In this document: one piece after another, positions 18,697-26,441 of the stretch | How the letters are laid out: each line of letters begins with the position of its first letter | How positions within the stretch are numbered: the first letter of the stretch is position 1 | Virus record (IMG/VR): IMGVR_UViG_3300020473_000013 | Location: 62,001 to 126,000 of that record | Strand: one strand, 5' to 3' | Length of the DNA: 64,000 nt | DNA from: a virus | The notes under the pieces: model-generated | Database searches by the model: none | What the model saw: the letters and a program-made list of their open reading frames with translations, nothing else | What the model was told of the DNA's origin: nothing | Position numbers and translations under genes: made by a program

Positions 18697-18905
18697 TGTC
18701 GCACCTATATGATGATACGCCGAAACGTATGGATGACACCTGATAAATTAGCATAGCGAACTGCTAAATTATAAGCGTGATAGAGCCCGCGAGGGCTAGG
18801 GCGCTGAGCGCCGCTTAAAAAGGACCCCGACTGTCAGGGCGCTTCACGCTTCCTGCAAGGAGAAACAGTAGCGTGCAGAACAGTCCGGGGCCAAGGATCG
18901 AACCG
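18697..18905 (-). promoter_or_regulatory. Non-coding structured intergenic region with candidate promoter
   Basis: No gene is seen in these 209 bases. Reading on the minus strand: a terminator-like hairpin (18817-18839), two short GC hairpins (18800-18812, 18785-18796), a -10-like TATAAT (18768-18773) without TGn, and a TTAGC/GCTAA stem just downstream of it, before the 353-residue gene. The promoter is host-like in the -10 only; no good -35 is seen. Confidence 0.4.
18817..18839 (-). terminator. Probable intrinsic terminator
   Basis: Minus strand CCCTGA-CAG-TCGGGG forms a 6-bp stem (one T-G pair) followed by TCCTTTTT. It lies about 70 nt after the stop of the 205-residue gene. Confidence 0.55.
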
Positions 18906-19523
18906 CTAGCTAGCGGTCTTCGTTACGCGGATGGGTTGAGTGCGTGACACTTTGCCTTTCACCCCGGCCACAGCTCCAAAGTCGAACGGAGGAGCATCCG
19001 TAGATCGACGACGGGGGTGGTTCCGCGAGTCCTGCTCGCTGCCGTTGATGACGGTGCCTTCAATGTACGGTTTGACGGAGTCGTCATAATCCGTGGCACG
19101 GCGTCTCCTGTGTTCGGGCCTGGACCGAATAACAGGAAGGGCAGCTTCGGGTTCGACTTCAGGATGATCGACCAGAGCAGGCACACGGCCGTTCTCCAAA
19201 TCGCCGATCAAGTCGTACAGGTCGTAACCCATGATTGTTGCGGGCATGAGAATATCCAACATCGCGCTACCCAGGCGGCGGCGCAAGTGGACTCCGTCTA
19301 ACAACAAGGATAAAAAAGAAGACAGGGTTCCATCGAAAGGCATGTCGCCTTCTGCGGTGAACACTTCATCGAACACCGTGATGGTAACCTGCTCTAAATC
19401 AAGTCCGTCCTCTGCGCATCGTTTGAGGAACGAGATTAGGACTTGCTCAAACACCACATCAGTTCCCTGCTTAGTAGGAATGTTTTTGAATTTATCGCTT
19501 GAGACTGACAGTGTATGTTTCAT
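18906..19523 (-). CDS. Hypothetical protein, 205 aa
   Basis: Not recognised. The second ATG (19523) is preferred because AGGAG lies 7 nt upstream, against 1 nt for the first ATG. The N-terminal 120 residues look folded with mixed strands and helices; from about 130 on the sequence is Arg/Pro/Asp-rich and likely disordered (RSRPEHRRRRATDYDD). It ends TKTAS. Confidence 0.7.
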   Translation of the reverse strand: MKHTLSVSSDKFKNIPTKQGTDVVFEQVLISFLKRCAEDGLDLEQVTITVFDEVFTAEGDMPFDGTLSSFLSLLLDGVHLRRRLGSAMLDILMPATIMGYDLYDLIGDLENGRVPALVDHPEVEPEAALPVIRSRPEHRRRRATDYDDSVKPYIEGTVINGSEQDSRNHPRRRSTDAPPFDFGAVAGVKGKVSRTQPIRVTKTAS

Positions 19524-19587
19524 AACCATTCTCCTGAACGGTAACAGTTTCCTTGTGCTGCCCTTTGAAAGCTATCTCCTCTGTTGC

Positions 19588-20061
19588 TCACCACGCTTTC
19601 TGGGCGTACTCGGTGAATCTCAGAATGAAGTCGTCCATCAGAGGTCGGCAAACCTCGGTCTCCGTAGACACTTCGCGGAGTACGGGCTCGCCTAGATCAT
19701 CAGGATCGTCATCCGTCGGATCGGGCGGAAGGAAAAGGATTTGAACGTCACCAACAACGTTGCCTTTGTTGACCACACGGTAGATTGTCGGACTCTGCTC
19801 CAGCAAGACGAAGCCGTGGTCATGTGCTCCGCCATGCAAGAACGAGAGGAAGTGACGCTGGAAGTGCTCCATGGAAATGTGATCGCACGGGATGTCGTCG
19901 AGGTCCAATGCGTACATATCCACAAAGTATTGCACGCCACCCGGATTCGGCATCGAGCGACGCAGCCGTTCACCCTTCGCAGCAGCGGTGAAAGGACTGG
20001 TGAAGAACTTGCCGTAGTAAGAGCCGCTATGCTCGCGTAACAGCCACACTTTATCCGTCAT
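19588..20061 (-). CDS. Hypothetical protein, 157 aa
   Basis: Not recognised. The N-terminus reads VWLLREHSGSYYGKFFTSPF, the middle has HGGAHDHGF, and an acidic loop DPTDDDPDDLGEP occurs near residue 120. It is preceded by AGGAGG and, 29 nt upstream, a TGTAAATA promoter motif, so it likely heads a transcript of its own. Confidence 0.75.
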   Translation of the reverse strand: MTDKVWLLREHSGSYYGKFFTSPFTAAAKGERLRRSMPNPGGVQYFVDMYALDLDDIPCDHISMEHFQRHFLSFLHGGAHDHGFVLLEQSPTIYRVVNKGNVVGDVQILFLPPDPTDDDPDDLGEPVLREVSTETEVCRPLMDDFILRFTEYAQKAW

Positions 20062-20089
20062 GGAAATCCTCCTGTGAGTCGTTACGCTA

Positions 20090-20097
20090 TATTTACA
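20090..20097 (-). promoter_or_regulatory. TGTAAATA promoter motif
   Basis: Minus strand AAAGTGTAAATATAGCG lies just after the KTSC gene stop, 29 nt before the ATG at 20061. Confidence 0.5.
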
Positions 20098-20103
20098 CTT
20101 TCG

Positions 20104-20352
20104 CTATTTGAGCTTCTCAAACTCTTTGACTGGCCGGATGTTCTCCATGAACCACTGGCCTTGAGAGTCCGCTTTGGAGAACTCGATGAACTCATCCAGA
20201 GACACGTCCTCGTAGGCATACTTGGTGCCGTTACGAAACTTGATCAGGAGTTTCTCCTTCTCGAAATTGTAGGACGCCTTGTCGATGTTGGACGACACTA
20301 CGTCCAGATGCCAGACGGGTCTGGTGCGGCTCGGCTGTTTCTTCTTTGCCAT
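20104..20352 (-). CDS. Stand-alone KTSC-domain protein, 82 aa
   Basis: Almost the whole protein is a KTSC domain: VVSSNIDKASYNFEKEKLLI, KFRNGTKYAYEDV, SQGQWFMENIRP. The same domain forms the middle of the 265-residue protein beside the portal. The family's function is unknown. A short basic N-terminus (KKKQPSRTR) may bind nucleic acid. The ATG follows AGGTGACCT. Confidence 0.85.
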   Translation of the reverse strand: MAKKKQPSRTRPVWHLDVVSSNIDKASYNFEKEKLLIKFRNGTKYAYEDVSLDEFIEFSKADSQGQWFMENIRPVKEFEKLK

Positions 20353-20360
20353 AGGTCACC

Positions 20361-20810
20361 TCAAAAGTCGATGTTGTAGCTAGGCGATTCCTCCCACGGG
20401 ATCAAGGTGTTCAACCAATGAGGAGGGTTGGACACGATCTGAGCGTAGGTCCGAGAATCCCGCGACTTGATTACGGATTGATCCTTCATATTCACGATGT
20501 CCGACGCGGAAAACGCGAACTGCATAGGCAAAGCCGGCGAAAACTTCCCGGTCAGGTCGTTGTAACCGTTAGCCACTGCCCAGACGGTGTCTCCTTTCCA
20601 GTACCACCAGCAGTTTGTTTTGGTACAGCGCAGGTTGTGACGATCTGCATTATGCCAAGCGCGACGAAAGCTGCGCATATCGAAGCGAAGCAGGAAAGTG
20701 CCGCTAGCTGGCAGTGCGGACGGAGCGGACCCGAACGCTATAGCGGGTGCGGCAGCGGTCACTGCGGCTGCAACGGACCCTTTGAGGAATGTGCGGCGTG
20801 TGATGTTCAT
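20361..20810 (-). CDS. Protein with Tat (twin-arginine) signal peptide
   Basis: 149 residues. The N-terminus has a classical Tat signal: TRRTFLKG at 4-11, an Ala-rich hydrophobic core to about residue 25, then a small-residue stretch (FGSAPSALPASG) suited for cleavage. The mature part has two Cys (about 62, 67; CTKTNCWWYWKGD) and no recognised catalytic motif. Tat exports folded proteins to the periplasm, so the product should leave the cytoplasm of an infected cell. Phage-encoded Tat substrates are rare. It overlaps the next gene upstream by four bases. Confidence 0.75.
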   Translation of the reverse strand: MNITRRTFLKGSVAAAVTAAAPAIAFGSAPSALPASGTFLLRFDMRSFRRAWHNADRHNLRCTKTNCWWYWKGDTVWAVANGYNDLTGKFSPALPMQFAFSASDIVNMKDQSVIKSRDSRTYAQIVSNPPHWLNTLIPWEESPSYNIDF

Positions 20811-21355
20811 GCGATTCTCCTTATGCGGCAGTATAGAGGCCGTTTTCTCAGGCGGCGTTGTCTGAGCGTGTCGGGCCTAGTCTCGGAGGAAGGCCACCAA
20901 TCAGGCGGAGGCCGTCTCGTCCATCGGGCGAACGTCTTATCGCCCAGATAGAAATTGCGATAGCTCTTTACAGCATTCGCGTCCTTGAACTCGTCAGGCA
21001 TGCCCAGATACGGGCGGGTAAGACCAATGTCTTCCAAGGCACTGGGCGGCTCTCGCAGCACGCTAGCCAACAGCAAACTTTCATGGACTCTACCGTAGCG
21101 GTATTCGTACTCGTCACACAGCGCTATGTATAGGCGGAACAACCATCGGTAGTTGGCGCGGCTCTCCCGTACCCATTTGGTGCACCCGTGATTCGGGTTG
21201 TAGCGTTCGCAGATGCCCTCCGGAGGAACCGATGCCAGAACGTGGTGCGTATCACTCAACATCTGGGTACTCTCAATAGGCATCTTGATCACATGCTGAT
21301 CGCACTGCATACGAGCGGCTATCGTAGGATTCCTGTGGAGGACAAAGATGTTCAC
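20807..21355 (-). CDS. Conserved phage protein of the CDQHVIKM-type family, 182 aa
   Basis: I recognise the pattern MNIFVLHRNPTIAARMQCDQ, HVIKMPIESTQML, WVRESRANYRWLF, EYRYG and MPDEFKDANAVKSYRNFY, ending KTFARWTRRPPPDWW, as a family common in phages of many hosts. I do not know an established activity. The invariant Cys/Asp/His cluster near residue 18 and Trp/Arg-rich segments could suit nucleic-acid binding. The start is GTG with a weak ribosome site, so it may be coupled to the gene before it. The C-terminal 25 residues are Arg-rich. Confidence 0.75.
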   Translation of the reverse strand: MNIFVLHRNPTIAARMQCDQHVIKMPIESTQMLSDTHHVLASVPPEGICERYNPNHGCTKWVRESRANYRWLFRLYIALCDEYEYRYGRVHESLLLASVLREPPSALEDIGLTRPYLGMPDEFKDANAVKSYRNFYLGDKTFARWTRRPPPDWWPSSETRPDTLRQRRLRKRPLYCRIRRIA

Positions 21356-21359
21356 GCCG

Positions 21360-21593
21360 TCACAGGTTCCGGAAGTCGTGAACGATCGGAGTCTGAGCCG
21401 CTTTATCCCGCAGGAGCTGAGCGTTCAACTCCTCCAAGAGTCTATCCTCGGCGATTGTCTTGGGTGACCGCTCGGACCGATCAAACCGATCCTTGAGTGT
21501 CGCCTCCGTTCCTTGCATAGGCATGGCTTCCATCAACCGCGCCATGAACTCATTGTCACCCATATCCTTCACTGACTTGTTACCGTTACTCAT
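21360..21593 (-). CDS. Hypothetical protein, 77 aa
   Basis: Not recognised. A short charged helical protein (MARLMEAMPMQGTEATLKD, LLEELNAQLLRDKAA). The start overlaps the preceding stop (ATGA) with AAAGGAG upstream. Confidence 0.7.
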   Translation of the reverse strand: MSNGNKSVKDMGDNEFMARLMEAMPMQGTEATLKDRFDRSERSPKTIAEDRLLEELNAQLLRDKAAQTPIVHDFRNL

Positions 21594-21778
21594 TGATTAT
21601 CTCCTTTACGCTCATCGAGAAATACTTGACCGCAGGTGCAGGAGATATGGTGCTCTCCTGTACTCAGGGTAACTGACATGATCTGGTGGGGTGTGCGTAG
21701 GAAAATCTCGTGTGTACGCACCAGACCGTGAATGTTTGCGCGGAAGCTCGCCTTGAATCGTTGACCCAGCTTATTCAT
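21590..21778 (-). CDS. Hypothetical protein, 62 aa
   Basis: Not recognised. It has CTCGQVF near its C-terminus, only two Cys, so a full zinc ribbon is not seen. It overlaps both neighbours (8 nt with mgtC-like, 4 nt with the next gene), has GAGGAG upstream of ATG, and belongs to the same transcript. Confidence 0.65.
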   Translation of the reverse strand: MNKLGQRFKASFRANIHGLVRTHEIFLRTPHQIMSVTLSTGEHHISCTCGQVFLDERKGDNQ

Positions 21779-22436
21779 CGTAGCTCTCCTCGCGGGCTGC
21801 CTTGCGATGTTCGCGGCGCTTCACCAACTCACCTGCGTACCGAGACTTGTGATGGAAGACCAGCTTGGTCATGTCGGCGAGCACGTCATCGAAGGAGTCT
21901 ACGACTATCAGCACCACGGCACCGAGTGTCGAGACTTTGATGGCCGTCGCAATCGCATCGACTCCGATGCAGACGCCGATAGAGGCTAGCAGCCAGACGG
22001 TGGCCGCGCTCGTCACGCCGTTAACGCTTCCCTTTTTGGTGAACATGACGCCCGCGCCCAGGAAGCCGATGCCAGATACGATCTGGCCGATGATGCGGCT
22101 CGGGTCGGTGACGATGCGAGCGTCAGCGTCCGGCATGTTGCCTGTCATGTGAATGGACACGGCTACGAAGATGTAGGAGCCAAGGCACACCAGCATCGAG
22201 GTGCGCATACCAATGGGCTTACCCCGCAACTGGCGCTCCCAGCCGAGAATACCTCCACAGAATAAAGCCGCGAACACGCTACGCCAGTTGAGCGGTCCCA
22301 GGTGTGTCGCCTCGTAGATCAAACTTTCCAGCGACTGCTCAGACAACATAAGCAAGGCAACGGCCCCTGCGAACAGAGGCACGATTGCGAGGAACAACGA
22401 CGGCATGCGACGAGGCTTGATTGTAGGGAGGTCCAT
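21771..22436 (-). CDS. MgtC/SapB-family inner membrane protein
   Basis: 221 residues. The MgtC core is clear: CGGILGWERQLRGKPIGMRT at 60-79, then IIGQIVSGIGFLGAGV (115-130) and GVTSAATVWLLASIGVCIG (140-158), with about five hydrophobic segments. The C-terminal soluble domain of Salmonella MgtC is missing; only a short basic tail follows. MgtC proteins sit in the inner membrane and are linked to Mg2+ limitation, F1Fo-ATPase inhibition and survival in macrophages. A phage copy could alter host energetics or membrane state. The ATG at 22436 shares its A with the upstream TGA stop; GAGGAG is 8 nt before it. Confidence 0.85.
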   Translation of the reverse strand: MDLPTIKPRRMPSLFLAIVPLFAGAVALLMLSEQSLESLIYEATHLGPLNWRSVFAALFCGGILGWERQLRGKPIGMRTSMLVCLGSYIFVAVSIHMTGNMPDADARIVTDPSRIIGQIVSGIGFLGAGVMFTKKGSVNGVTSAATVWLLASIGVCIGVDAIATAIKVSTLGAVVLIVVDSFDDVLADMTKLVFHHKSRYAGELVKRREHRKAAREESYDE

Positions 22437-23089
22437 CAAAAGTTCTCCTCATCTTCCTCATCATCTTCCCCGTCGAGCCAGTCGGTGTAAGCATCGTGAT
22501 TGCGCTTGACTACCCACATGGGCCACTCGCTTGGGACAACCTCATCCACAATACGCTTCGCGATGTCCTCGAAGGACAGCTCGTTGAGGTCTAGCGTCAG
22601 GCGGACCGCCTCTTCCATGTCCTCGAGTTCGAGTCCGTCATCACTCGTAGCGAACGAGCAGGTTAGGTTCAAACATTGAGCTATCGCGGAGGCGCGAGTA
22701 GGATCGCCATACGCCTTGTTCAAGGAGTCCGTTGCGACTTCACGGTTGACGGTGTGGCGCTTCTTGCGCTTAGGGGCGGGAAGCTCATCCTCATCGTCCT
22801 CCTCCAAGGTAACTTCCTGCGCCCCTTCGGTATCTTCCCTATAGTCCAGCTCACCCTTATCCGCAATAACAGGATCGAAAGTGCTGTCTACGTTGGTCAG
22901 GTCAAAGCCTGTGTTTGCCTCGTTCAGAATCGTGCGAGCGCGCAGGCGGTCGATGCCCTGAGAAGCCATGATGCGAACCAACTCGTCCTGGAAGGCATCG
23001 AGCGCGTTCTCGGCATCCACGTCCTGAGAAATCATGACGGTACCCAGTGCGATGTAGAGGGCGCCGTGCTCTTGGTTATTGAGTTCCAT
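22436..23089 (-). CDS. Hypothetical acidic protein, 217 aa
   Basis: Not recognised. It has a helical N-terminus (about 1-50), an acidic/basic linker (EEDDEDELPAPKRKKRHTV, about 95-113), a helical middle and an Asp/Glu-rich tail. It heads the mgtC-like operon, behind the promoter/leader element at 23139-23197, and is translationally coupled to mgtC-like. Confidence 0.75.
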   Translation of the reverse strand: MELNNQEHGALYIALGTVMISQDVDAENALDAFQDELVRIMASQGIDRLRARTILNEANTGFDLTNVDSTFDPVIADKGELDYREDTEGAQEVTLEEDDEDELPAPKRKKRHTVNREVATDSLNKAYGDPTRASAIAQCLNLTCSFATSDDGLELEDMEEAVRLTLDLNELSFEDIAKRIVDEVVPSEWPMWVVKRNHDAYTDWLDGEDDEEDEENF

Positions 23090-23138
23090 GCCTATCTCCT
23101 TGCGTACTTTTCAATCGTAAAGTGAACCTGAGCAATCA

Positions 23139-23197
23139 CCGTTACCACGTTTGTATGTGCTCGCTCAGGTTTTCGTTGCTACACGTCTATTATATCA
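23139..23197 (-). promoter_or_regulatory. Extended -10 promoter with GTGGTAACGG leader box (copy 2)
   Basis: Minus strand: TGATATAAT at 23189-23197, followed 41 nt later by GTGGTAACGG at 23139-23148, then the gene start 50 nt further on. The -10 overlaps the last codon of the DNA glycosylase gene. Confidence 0.65.
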
Positions 23198-23626
23198 CGA
23201 TTTGCCGATGACCAAAACGGGCAGCTTGCGCATTTCGCTCCCCAGATACCGCTTTAGCGTCTTGTCTTCCACGTCGATGTCGCGCTCGCCTTTCCAGAAG
23301 ATGCGGTACGAGTCTGATCCGTAGCGACCAATACCCGGCAGCACCGTCGCGTCCTCTCCGTCCCACGATAGAAACGCGTGGCTCAAACTTTTCAGGCAGC
23401 GCGCTCGCATTTCGTGCAGCCCGCACGGCTGGATGATGCGCTCAATGTCGCGGACGTTGGCGTTCGCCATTGCTTGAGCATCGGGAAACATCACCAGCAA
23501 CTTCGGTAAGACTTGCCTCACCTGAACGTGGGAGGTCTGGTTGAGGAGTACGACTGCAACCATGTGCTCCCACGGTGTATCGCAGTGTTCCTGGACAAGC
23601 TGCTCTTTGGTCATCGGCAGTTTCAT
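23195..23626 (-). CDS. HhH-GPD DNA glycosylase, MBD4-like
   Basis: 143 residues. The helix-hairpin-helix and active-site region VLPGIGRYGSDSYRIF (95-110) followed by VEDKTLKRYL with catalytic Asp121 strongly resembles MBD4-type mismatch glycosylases (pattern GIGKYGNDSYRIF). PWEHMVAVVLLNQTS near residue 18-32 is the family N-terminal motif. It lacks the 4Fe-4S cluster and is shorter than endonuclease III. It likely removes T or U from G mismatches, that is, deaminated cytosine products. It overlaps the next gene by four bases. Confidence 0.85.
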   Translation of the reverse strand: MKLPMTKEQLVQEHCDTPWEHMVAVVLLNQTSHVQVRQVLPKLLVMFPDAQAMANANVRDIERIIQPCGLHEMRARCLKSLSHAFLSWDGEDATVLPGIGRYGSDSYRIFWKGERDIDVEDKTLKRYLGSEMRKLPVLVIGKS

Positions 23627-24141
23627 GGTATGTTCACCTGCGGTAGTTGGGAAAGACGCTTCTGGTTGTAGCGTCGCCGAACGCTATCGAACGGCTTGGT
23701 CGAATCCCACGCCCACTGCAACAATCCCTGCCTCTGGCGCATACGTTTCGACTCGTCCTTCAGGACGCCCGCTTTGACGATCTGGCCTTGGTGCCTCGCG
23801 ACAAACGATACCCAGCGCGCAATCTGCCAATCATCTTCTTCTCCGAGACGGCGGCCGAGGAAGTAACGACAGTACCACTCAAACCACCCGCCCGGGTCCG
23901 TGCGAATCCAGCCTTTCTCTTGCCACGCTCTAAGCGACAAGCGGGACGTAACTCCGAACTTGTTGAGGCCGGGATCGCCCGCCTCACCTGAGCCAACAAC
24001 TTTCTCCTGTTTGTACCACGACTTAGGTAGATCACGAATAGCACGAACATAGGTTCCTTCAAACACTCCCTGCTGTATCATTTCCAACGGCGTGTATGCC
24101 GGTGCAAACTTTTCATTCCATTCTGGATAGCGCTTAGACAT
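23623..24141 (-). CDS. Conserved protein of unknown function, 172 aa
   Basis: The pattern LEMIQQGVFEG, PGLNKFGVTSRLSLRAWQEK, then GWIRTDPGGWFEWYCRYFLG and RQRQGLLQWAWDS is one I recognise as a widespread conserved protein of bacteria and some eukaryotes with no known function. Many Trp/Tyr and Arg residues are in conserved positions. The ATG at 24141 has GAGG seven bases upstream. Coupled to the DNA glycosylase gene, which may hint at a DNA-related role. Confidence 0.75.
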   Translation of the reverse strand: MSKRYPEWNEKFAPAYTPLEMIQQGVFEGTYVRAIRDLPKSWYKQEKVVGSGEAGDPGLNKFGVTSRLSLRAWQEKGWIRTDPGGWFEWYCRYFLGRRLGEEDDWQIARWVSFVARHQGQIVKAGVLKDESKRMRQRQGLLQWAWDSTKPFDSVRRRYNQKRLSQLPQVNIP

Positions 24142-24196
24142 AAGCACCTCTGCATTAAGCAGGCGAGGAATCACTCCCCGCCTGGCGTGCGCTCTA

Positions 24197-24484
24197 TCAC
24201 CGCGTGTTACGCACCTTTGCTCTCCTATCCTCCACTATGATGTGAAGAGGAGCATCCGTATTATGGTACGCATTACGTATCATATCAAACTGGCTCTCGG
24301 TTATTTCCGAATGACCCATGTGGATAATGCGGGACATACCGCGGCGTATCTCCTCTTCGAGATACTCCGTCGGATGGAAGTTACCGAGAACGACGTTATG
24401 GTGCACGCCGCCTACAAGGAACAAAGCTAAAAAGAACCGCTCATTTGCCGGGTCTTTAGACGCGGCGGTACTGCGATCTGTCAT
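24197..24484 (-). CDS. Hypothetical protein, 95 aa
   Basis: Not recognised. It contains a hydrophobic segment FFLALFLVGGVHHNVVLG at about residues 17-34 and the phrase SEITESQFDMIRNAYHNTD. The ATG has AAGGAGG upstream. It is the first gene of the transcript from the promoter/leader at 24537-24595. Confidence 0.7.
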   Translation of the reverse strand: MTDRSTAASKDPANERFFLALFLVGGVHHNVVLGNFHPTEYLEEEIRRGMSRIIHMGHSEITESQFDMIRNAYHNTDAPLHIIVEDRRAKVRNTR

Positions 24485-24536
24485 GGCTTGCCTCCTTACC
24501 TACGTGATGTGGTCGGCAGACGAACCTCAGCAATGT

Positions 24537-24595
24537 CCGTAACCACAGTGATATACGCACATGTAGCCTCTGATAGCTACACTCCCATTATAGCA
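24537..24595 (-). promoter_or_regulatory. Extended -10 promoter with GTGGTTACGG leader box (copy 3)
   Basis: Minus strand: TGCTATAAT at 24587-24595, then a GTAGC...GCTAC hairpin, then GTGGTTACGG at 24537-24546, 41 nt after the -10. The next gene starts 53 nt after the box. Confidence 0.65.
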
Positions 24596-24607
24596 TATCG
24601 CGAGCAA

Positions 24608-24631
24608 AAGAAAAAGGGCGCCGAAGCGCCC
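24608..24631 (-). terminator. Intrinsic terminator after recA-like gene
   Basis: Minus strand GGGCGC-TTCG-GCGCCC (24616-24631) followed by TTTTTCTTTT, a textbook UUCG-loop terminator, 28 nt after the recombinase stop. Confidence 0.9.
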
Positions 24632-24658
24632 TCTGTGGGTGGTGTACCAACTGGAATC

Positions 24659-26164
24659 TTACTCGTCGTCGTCATCGTCCGAGACGGCTTCCGCAGCTTT
24701 CTTCCGCTTGCTGGAATTGACAGCACGCTTGGCATCGACCATATACTGGTAAGCCTTGCCTTCGCGAACCTGCTTCTGGAGGAAGTTGCGGAACAAGACA
24801 GGCTTCTTGAGGCCGAGTTCACGGCACAGCTCGCGGATGTCTTCGCGCTCACCCTCGATCAAGGTCTTGAACTGGAACCAGTCGAGCGTGCAGCCTGCCA
24901 GAGGACTCTTGAAGTCTACGTAGACCTCTTTCTCCTTGCCCTTCTTCTTGTCCTTCTTGACGACGTTGAAGCCTTCGAGGAACTTGATCTTCTTCCGTGT
25001 TCCTCCCACCTGACCTGTCAGCTTGAGGTACTGGAAGGCATCCCAAGTGCGGCAGAAACCGGTGGCATCACCCTCAGCATTCTCGACAACGAGGCGCATG
25101 GTGATCGACTGGTTGGGAATACCGCCCAGCTTGTTCTTGTGCGTCCGCATCTTGATGTAGCGGTAGGTGTCGTTACCATCCGCGACGACACTCTCCTCTT
25201 CCTCCAGCATGCCCTTGCCGTGCGGGATACTGACGGACGACATACGGAGGCGGACGTCACTGTAGAACTTGAGCGCATCGCCGCAAGGCTCGGTCTCGGT
25301 AGGACCGTACATGGCCATCGGAACCTTGCGCAACTGATTGACGCCCAGCACCACGATACGCTTGGTGCGCATCATGCCTTTGACGCGCTTGAGGCCGTCG
25401 GAGAACATACGGGCTTGCAGCGCCAGCGACTTGTCACCTTCCTCCTTCTCGTCAGCAATGCCGGGAAGCATAGCCGGGTAGGAGTCGGTGAGCACGATGG
25501 CCTGGATGCTGCCGTCGGGAGCCGGTACGCGGAAGCGGTTGGTCTTGGCAAAATACTTCTTGTCGTACAGGCCCTTGAGCGCCTTCTGGTTCTCGCGGGT
25601 GTTGTCGTACACGAAGTACCACTGGCCGTTCATGCGCACCTTGTCAGGCAGCATCTTGCCGAGCTTGGCCATGTAGTTGAAGAACTTTTCACCTGTATCC
25701 GGAGCGTAGTAACGCACGCGCGGGGCTACCACCCAATCTCCGGTCTCCTCATCACGCACACCGAACACCTTCTCGACATCGGTGTTGACGCCCATGGCGC
25801 CCATGATGTTCTCGATGTAGTCCGCCTGCGAGCTGCCCTCGTAGTCGAAGTAGCTGGCCTTACCGATGAAGTCCTTCTGGGCCATGATGGAGCTGAGAAT
25901 CGTCATAGCTGTGGTAGACTTACACGATTGCTCCCCTCCGAAGCAGGTGTACCAGCCGCCTCCGAGCATTCCGCCTGCCAGAGCAACGTCGAGAGAAAGG
26001 AGACCGGTACTGAACCGAGGCTCATCCTTATCGAACGCCAAGGAGGAGAGTCGAAACTTCTTCTCCATGCCGTCGATCTCTTTGTCGATATGAGCATAGG
26101 GATTAAACTGGGGAACCTCTGCGATCTCCTGGTCCTGCTCGTCTTTCTTCTTACGCTTTGCCAT
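24659..26164 (-). CDS. RecA/UvsX-family recombinase
   Basis: 501 residues from the ATG at 26164 (GAGG upstream). RecA core: FSTGLLSLDVALAGGM at 51-66, P-loop GGEQSCKST at 76-84, where Cys replaces the usual Gly before Lys (T4 UvsX has Phe there), YFDYEGS, AIVLTDSYPAMLPG as the Walker B region, and VLGVNQLRKVP as the L2-proximal strand. The C-terminus is extended with KKDKKKGKEKE and ends DDDDDE. It should catalyse strand exchange in recombination-dependent replication. Confidence 0.85.
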   Translation of the reverse strand: MAKRKKKDEQDQEIAEVPQFNPYAHIDKEIDGMEKKFRLSSLAFDKDEPRFSTGLLSLDVALAGGMLGGGWYTCFGGEQSCKSTTAMTILSSIMAQKDFIGKASYFDYEGSSQADYIENIMGAMGVNTDVEKVFGVRDEETGDWVVAPRVRYYAPDTGEKFFNYMAKLGKMLPDKVRMNGQWYFVYDNTRENQKALKGLYDKKYFAKTNRFRVPAPDGSIQAIVLTDSYPAMLPGIADEKEEGDKSLALQARMFSDGLKRVKGMMRTKRIVVLGVNQLRKVPMAMYGPTETEPCGDALKFYSDVRLRMSSVSIPHGKGMLEEEESVVADGNDTYRYIKMRTHKNKLGGIPNQSITMRLVVENAEGDATGFCRTWDAFQYLKLTGQVGGTRKKIKFLEGFNVVKKDKKKGKEKEVYVDFKSPLAGCTLDWFQFKTLIEGEREDIRELCRELGLKKPVLFRNFLQKQVREGKAYQYMVDAKRAVNSSKRKKAAEAVSDDDDDE

Positions 26165-26303
26165 GCAAACCTCACTAAGTAAAGGAGCGAGCCACAATGC
26201 TCGCTATACAATGGCCTTGCTTGAGGCATCTAAAAGCAAGCTCTGTGCGAACTCACTTTTGGATGCACCCTACAGTGTCCAGGAAGTAGGGAGGACCGGC
26301 TGT

Positions 26304-26441
26304 TTATGTCGCCGGATGAGGGTTGCTTGCAATGGACAACACTCTTGACCTGAACGATAGTAGGGTACATTCCTGGCGTATTTCTGTCATAGCGCCCGCC
26401 AAGCAAATCGCTCCTACGAAAGCGACCGGTGCGGCGCTCAT
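26304..26441 (-). CDS. Possible small protein, 45 aa
   Basis: Starts at ATGA overlapping the stop of the 54-codon frame. The N-terminus is hydrophobic (MSAAPVAFVGAICLAGAM), which could be a signal or membrane segment; the rest is unremarkable. There is no good ribosome site, so it would depend on translational coupling. A coupled pair of small membrane-associated proteins would fit spanins, but no lipobox is seen. Confidence 0.3.
   Translation of the reverse strand: MSAAPVAFVGAICLAGAMTEIRQECTLLSFRSRVLSIASNPHPAT

Noticed and set aside
18880-18910. CCAAGGATCGAACC, resembling the T-arm of a tRNA
   Set aside because: Flanking bases do not form a T-stem, and no acceptor, D-arm or anticodon arm can be drawn on either strand; half of it is coding sequence.
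26205-26225. TTGTATAGCG repeated at 17213, 26213 and similar ACATTGT-ATG leaders elsewhere
   Set aside because: The ATG cases are simply the spacer between ribosome site and start codon; the remaining two are too few to call a promoter class.
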